Shown: positions 61,890 to 64,000 of the stretch, one piece after another
Layout of the letters: every line of letters begins with the position of its first letter
Numbering within the stretch: the stretch's first letter is position 1
Assembly: GCA_016717145.1 (NCBI GenBank)
Contig: JADKGD010000012.1
Coordinates: 94,070 to 158,069, forward strand
Source of the DNA: Saprospiraceae bacterium
GTDB lineage: Bacteria > Bacteroidota > Bacteroidia > Chitinophagales > Saprospiraceae
Reading direction: 5' to 3'
Length of the DNA: 64,000 nt
Position numbers and translations under genes: made by a program
The notes under the pieces: model-generated
The model's input: the letters and a program-made list of their open reading frames with translations, nothing else
What the model was told of the DNA's origin: nothing
Database searches by the model: none

Positions 61890-61897
61890 TATTTTTG
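61890..61897 (+). promoter_or_regulatory. Candidate -7 element before the repeat-bearing lipoprotein gene
   Basis: TATTTTTG fits TAnnTTTG, 43 bases before ATG 61940. A TTG lies only 10 bases upstream of it, too near, so the -33 element is not identified. Confidence 0.3.
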
Positions 61898-61940
61898 TCT
61901 TATATTTACACATTATATAACATTTTTAAAACATACGTCA

Positions 61941-62000
61941 TGAAAACAGTACAAAACAGTACAAAACAGTACAAAACAGTACAAAACAGTATAAAACATC
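61941..62000 (+). repeat. 10-base tandem repeat directly after a start codon
   Basis: ACAAAACAGT is repeated four times perfectly at 61951-61990, with imperfect copies before (TGAAAACAGT) and after (ATAAAACATC). It begins at the ATG at 61940. Ten bases is not a multiple of three, so any change in copy number would shift the reading frame of the gene that follows. Confidence 0.85.
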
Positions 62001-62049
62001 TAAAAACTTTTTTTGGTCATTAGAATTAAAGTTAAAACGACTATTCACT

Positions 62050-62694
62050 ATGGCTCTACCCCTTCTATTTCTTTTTAATTCTTCATGTTCGACAGATAAA
62101 ATTACTGATTCAAATGCTAATCTCAGTGAAGATAATTTAATAACACAAAACCGCAGTGCTGATCAATGCTCTCTGAACAAGGTCAGGATTATGACGCTGT
62201 ACAGCATTTATCTGTGGTTTCTTCCACGGAGCAAAGTTGTGCATGACATTTACTTATACTTGTATATATGCCCAAGTGGCATTGTGTTCAAAAATATCGA
62301 ACATCATATTGATACCACCTTAAATAATTGTGGCTATCTGTATAATGTCTATGAAAGCCTTGCTCAAGCCGGAAATTATACTTACTTAAGGACACTACTC
62401 AATAATATGTACAGAATTGCTACAAATAAGATTGAAGGGGAGACATATCCAACTTTAAATCCCCTCAAGTATCCTTGTGGTAACGTACCTTTTATATCAA
62501 CCGTCATCGCCAATTCTTGTATTACTTATTGCTCTAAAACTAATAAGTATGGTCTAAGTCAAATTGTTCCTACACCTTGCGGTACAGGATGTTGTATTAG
62601 GACCACAGCATTTTGTTTTGATAATGGAAAAGTAATCACCCAAGATCCAGGTGTCATCCACAATCAGGACTGTATAAGTGGAGCGGAGCGCTAA
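62050..62694 (+). CDS. Cys-rich lipoprotein of unknown function
   Basis: 214 aa from ATG 62050 (MALPLLFLFNSSC, lipobox Cys13). A longer start at 61940 (MKTVQNSTKQYKTVQNSIKH) is out of frame by one base; an eighth T in the T7 run near 62010 would give KTFFWSLELKLKRLFTMALP, a better, positively charged signal. The mature part has about ten cysteines (ADQCSLN, LYICPSG, NNCGYLY, YPCGNVP, NSCITYCSK, TPCGTGCCIRTTAFC). Cysteine pairs suggest disulfides outside the cytoplasm. No known domain. Confidence 0.6.
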   Translation: MALPLLFLFNSSCSTDKITDSNANLSEDNLITQNRSADQCSLNKVRIMTLYSIYLWFLPRSKVVHDIYLYLYICPSGIVFKNIEHHIDTTLNNCGYLYNVYESLAQAGNYTYLRTLLNNMYRIATNKIEGETYPTLNPLKYPCGNVPFISTVIANSCITYCSKTNKYGLSQIVPTPCGTGCCIRTTAFCFDNGKVITQDPGVIHNQDCISGAER

Positions 62695-62772
62695 GCATTG
62701 CGAATTAAGGTCTGTAGATTGCAGCAATCTAATAGTATTATAATTTAAATTCCTAATCTCTCAATGTAATAT

Positions 62773-63066
62773 ATGCTGACAAAACTATTGTGTGTCATAA
62801 TCTCTACATTCCCGTTACTTTCACATGCGCAGTACGATCGGCCATTTATCCCTTACAAAAAGATAACATGGCAGGATCTGCTTCCTGAGTGGTATGAAAC
62901 AGTTTATGTCGCTGAGATGGATACGGATAGTTGTGATGGATACAATTATTTGTCTCAAATACTCTTTCGTCCGGAATTCATTTTAGGAGATTATATATAT
63001 TCAGCATACAAACTCAAAATAAAATCACGAACCATCCCTGGGACGTCTTTGAAAAGAAGACGCTAG
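62773..63066 (+). CDS. Secreted protein, N-terminal fragment of a broken gene
   Basis: 97 aa. A signal peptide (LLCVIISTFPLLSHAQ) and a short mature part (YDRPFIPYKKITWQDLLPEW). It goes wrong at LKIKSRTIPGTSLKRRR; the neighbouring frame reads NHPWDVFEKKTLVRKLRSKT from the same bases, so a frame slip lies near 63030. The downstream pieces at 63218 and 63649 seem to belong to the same gene. No domain recognised; it may be a T9SS cargo whose sorting domain lies outside the window. Confidence 0.55.
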   Translation: MLTKLLCVIISTFPLLSHAQYDRPFIPYKKITWQDLLPEWYETVYVAEMDTDSCDGYNYLSQILFRPEFILGDYIYSAYKLKIKSRTIPGTSLKRRR

Positions 63067-63217
63067 TAAGAAAACTGCGTAGCAAAACCTTAGAAGGATA
63101 CCCGGACTAATAACATGGTGGAAGTGCCAAATCGTTTATCCCGACAGTCTGGGAATATAGTTATACATAGGTGCAAAACGAGTAAACCATTACTCAGAAT
63201 CAGACCCAGAAAATTAT

Positions 63218-63691
63218 GTGGATAGTAATTCAAATATGAGAATGACCAAAAGAGTTTATAATATTGATATTGGATCCTTGATGTTTCAGTACGACCCCGA
63301 CCTTTCAGATCCAAATTTAGCTAAATTATCTTATTCTTTATTTAATGAAATAGGTACTTCTATAATTGAAAAAAAAAATGATCTTTATCGATTTAGTAAA
63401 TATTATGTCACATTATACTCAAGGTATATGACAGGTTTTGATCTCGATGAACAAGGAAGGGCTGTGGGTATGTTGGATACATTTCAGATGCAATACAGAC
63501 AGGAATCTTTTAATATGCATGCGCTAAATGACAGTACATACTTACTGGTAGAAGGAGCACATGACAGCCTTGGCAATATATTTTTCAGAATTCTGGACAA
63601 GAACCTCAAACTGATACGAAACATACAAGCGGATAATAAAAGCACAATAAATTGGAATTGCTTGATATTCATGAAGATAAAATATTATTAA
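63218..63691 (+). CDS. Secreted protein, middle fragment of a broken gene
   Basis: 157 aa starting at an internal GTG; the same frame is sensible further upstream (KRVNHYSESDPENYVDSNSN), so this is not a true start. Beta-rich sequence with GSLMFQYDPDLSDPNLAKLS, YRFSKYYVTLYSRYMTGFD and a phrase typical of propeller-like repeats (LVEGAHDSLGNIFFRILDKN). It slips at STINWNCLIF; one base change near 63650 leads into KLELLDIHEDKILLKSVKG. Function unknown. Confidence 0.5.
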   Translation: MDSNSNMRMTKRVYNIDIGSLMFQYDPDLSDPNLAKLSYSLFNEIGTSIIEKKNDLYRFSKYYVTLYSRYMTGFDLDEQGRAVGMLDTFQMQYRQESFNMHALNDSTYLLVEGAHDSLGNIFFRILDKNLKLIRNIQADNKSTINWNCLIFMKIKYY

Positions 63692-64000
63692 AAAGCGTGA
63701 AAGGGTACACTGGTCTCAAATATACACCCTATTATGAACTCATGATATACAACTTAGATGGAAAATTGCTAAACAGTGTTTCGTTGGATCCCGAGCTTAA
63801 TTACATCAATAATTTCAGTATAGTACATTGGGAAAATGGGCGAGATATATTTCTTTTAGCATCAGGTCTGGATAAAGATGTTTTTGGCTTATATTTTTCA
63901 TTTTTGGATGTGCTTAAATCAAATATCAATGGTGGCTTTGATATGGTGAGACGATTCATACCAAAAGAAAAATTAAGATGTGTAGTACCTAATAAAGTAG
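63649..64000 (+). CDS. Secreted protein, fragment running off the window
   Basis: Open frame from the slip near 63649 (KLELLDIHEDKILLKSVKG) to the window end without a stop: YYELMIYNLDGKLLNSVSLD, IVHWENGRDIFLLASGLDKD, FGLYFSFLDVLKSNI. The style (short blades, DG turns) continues that of the preceding piece. There is no own start codon at its beginning, so it is taken as the third part of the gene beginning at 62773. The end lies outside the window. Confidence 0.45.

Noticed and set aside
61941..62000. CRISPR array or origin iterons
   Set aside because: The 10-base copies are contiguous without spacers and begin at a start codon. There are no cas or replication genes nearby.
1..64000. Insertion sequence, prophage or defence system
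   Set aside because: No transposase, integrase, phage structural gene, restriction, toxin-antitoxin or Cas protein is recognisable in any frame.

Overview
The window is an AT-rich chromosomal segment from a member of the Bacteroidota, most likely a free-living Saprospiria/Chitinophagia-like lineage (the family is a guess). The phylum rests on several signs: proteins with type IX secretion C-terminal signals (15.9 and 55.5 kb), TonB-dependent receptors with CarboxypepD_reg-like N-termini, TonB proteins with a single N-terminal membrane segment and proline tract, a DUF2851 gene beside folA, an S46 dipeptidyl-peptidase, and promoters of the Bacteroidota type (TTG, about 19-20 nt, TAnnTTTG). I see no rRNA, phage, insertion sequence, CRISPR array or defence island.

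Layout. 0-8.4 kb: pheA (cut by the window edge), an S46 peptidase broken in the middle, an M3 oligopeptidase, a PcrA/UvrD helicase with an in-frame stop, and exonuclease III, all on the minus strand. 8.4-12.7 kb: a palindromic intergenic element, then an ABC exporter-like pair with a His-rich loop, two small CFFCG proteins (candidate metal system) and an LpxD-like acyltransferase. 12.7-23.3 kb: redoxin, YceI lipoprotein, MerR/B12-type regulator, outer-membrane protein, T9SS cargo, SDR, Crp/Fnr regulator, MsbA-like ABC protein, and carB in three pieces. 23.3-39.4 kb: TonB receptor, TonB-domain protein, PQQ-type dehydrogenase, two tandem POT peptide transporters, TPR and membrane proteins, folA and DUF2851. 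39.6 kb: one tRNA with anticodon CAT. 39.7-45.4 kb: MATE pump, M15 carboxypeptidase, lipoproteins, a DPP IV-type S9 peptidase (frameshifted) and CsaA. 45.5-48.6 kb: a copper-type metal locus with a Cys-rich secreted protein and an HMA domain that appears fused to a TonB receptor. 48.6-55.3 kb: duplicated tonB genes, VanZ, MtaB and a class A PBP. 55.5-59.6 kb: a giant tandem fasciclin-repeat gene, broken in this sequence. 59.8-64 kb: ECF sigma factor, a membrane-anchored beta-barrel-like partner, and small secreted proteins with frameshifts.

How the genes fit together. S46 (DPP11-like), S9 (DPP IV-like) and M3 peptidases plus two POT symporters suggest growth on oligopeptides that are trimmed to dipeptides in the periplasm and imported. 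Two metal-handling clusters (8.8-11.7 and 45.5-48.6 kb) and the tonB pair point to active outer-membrane metal traffic. The fasciclin/T9SS protein is a candidate surface adhesin.

Caution on sequence quality. At least eight genes carry frameshifts or stops, including carB, which is normally intact. Most breaks lie in A or T runs that look one base short, so many are probably assembly or read errors rather than real pseudogenes. Where a gene is split, the fragments are listed separately with the likely joined product described.
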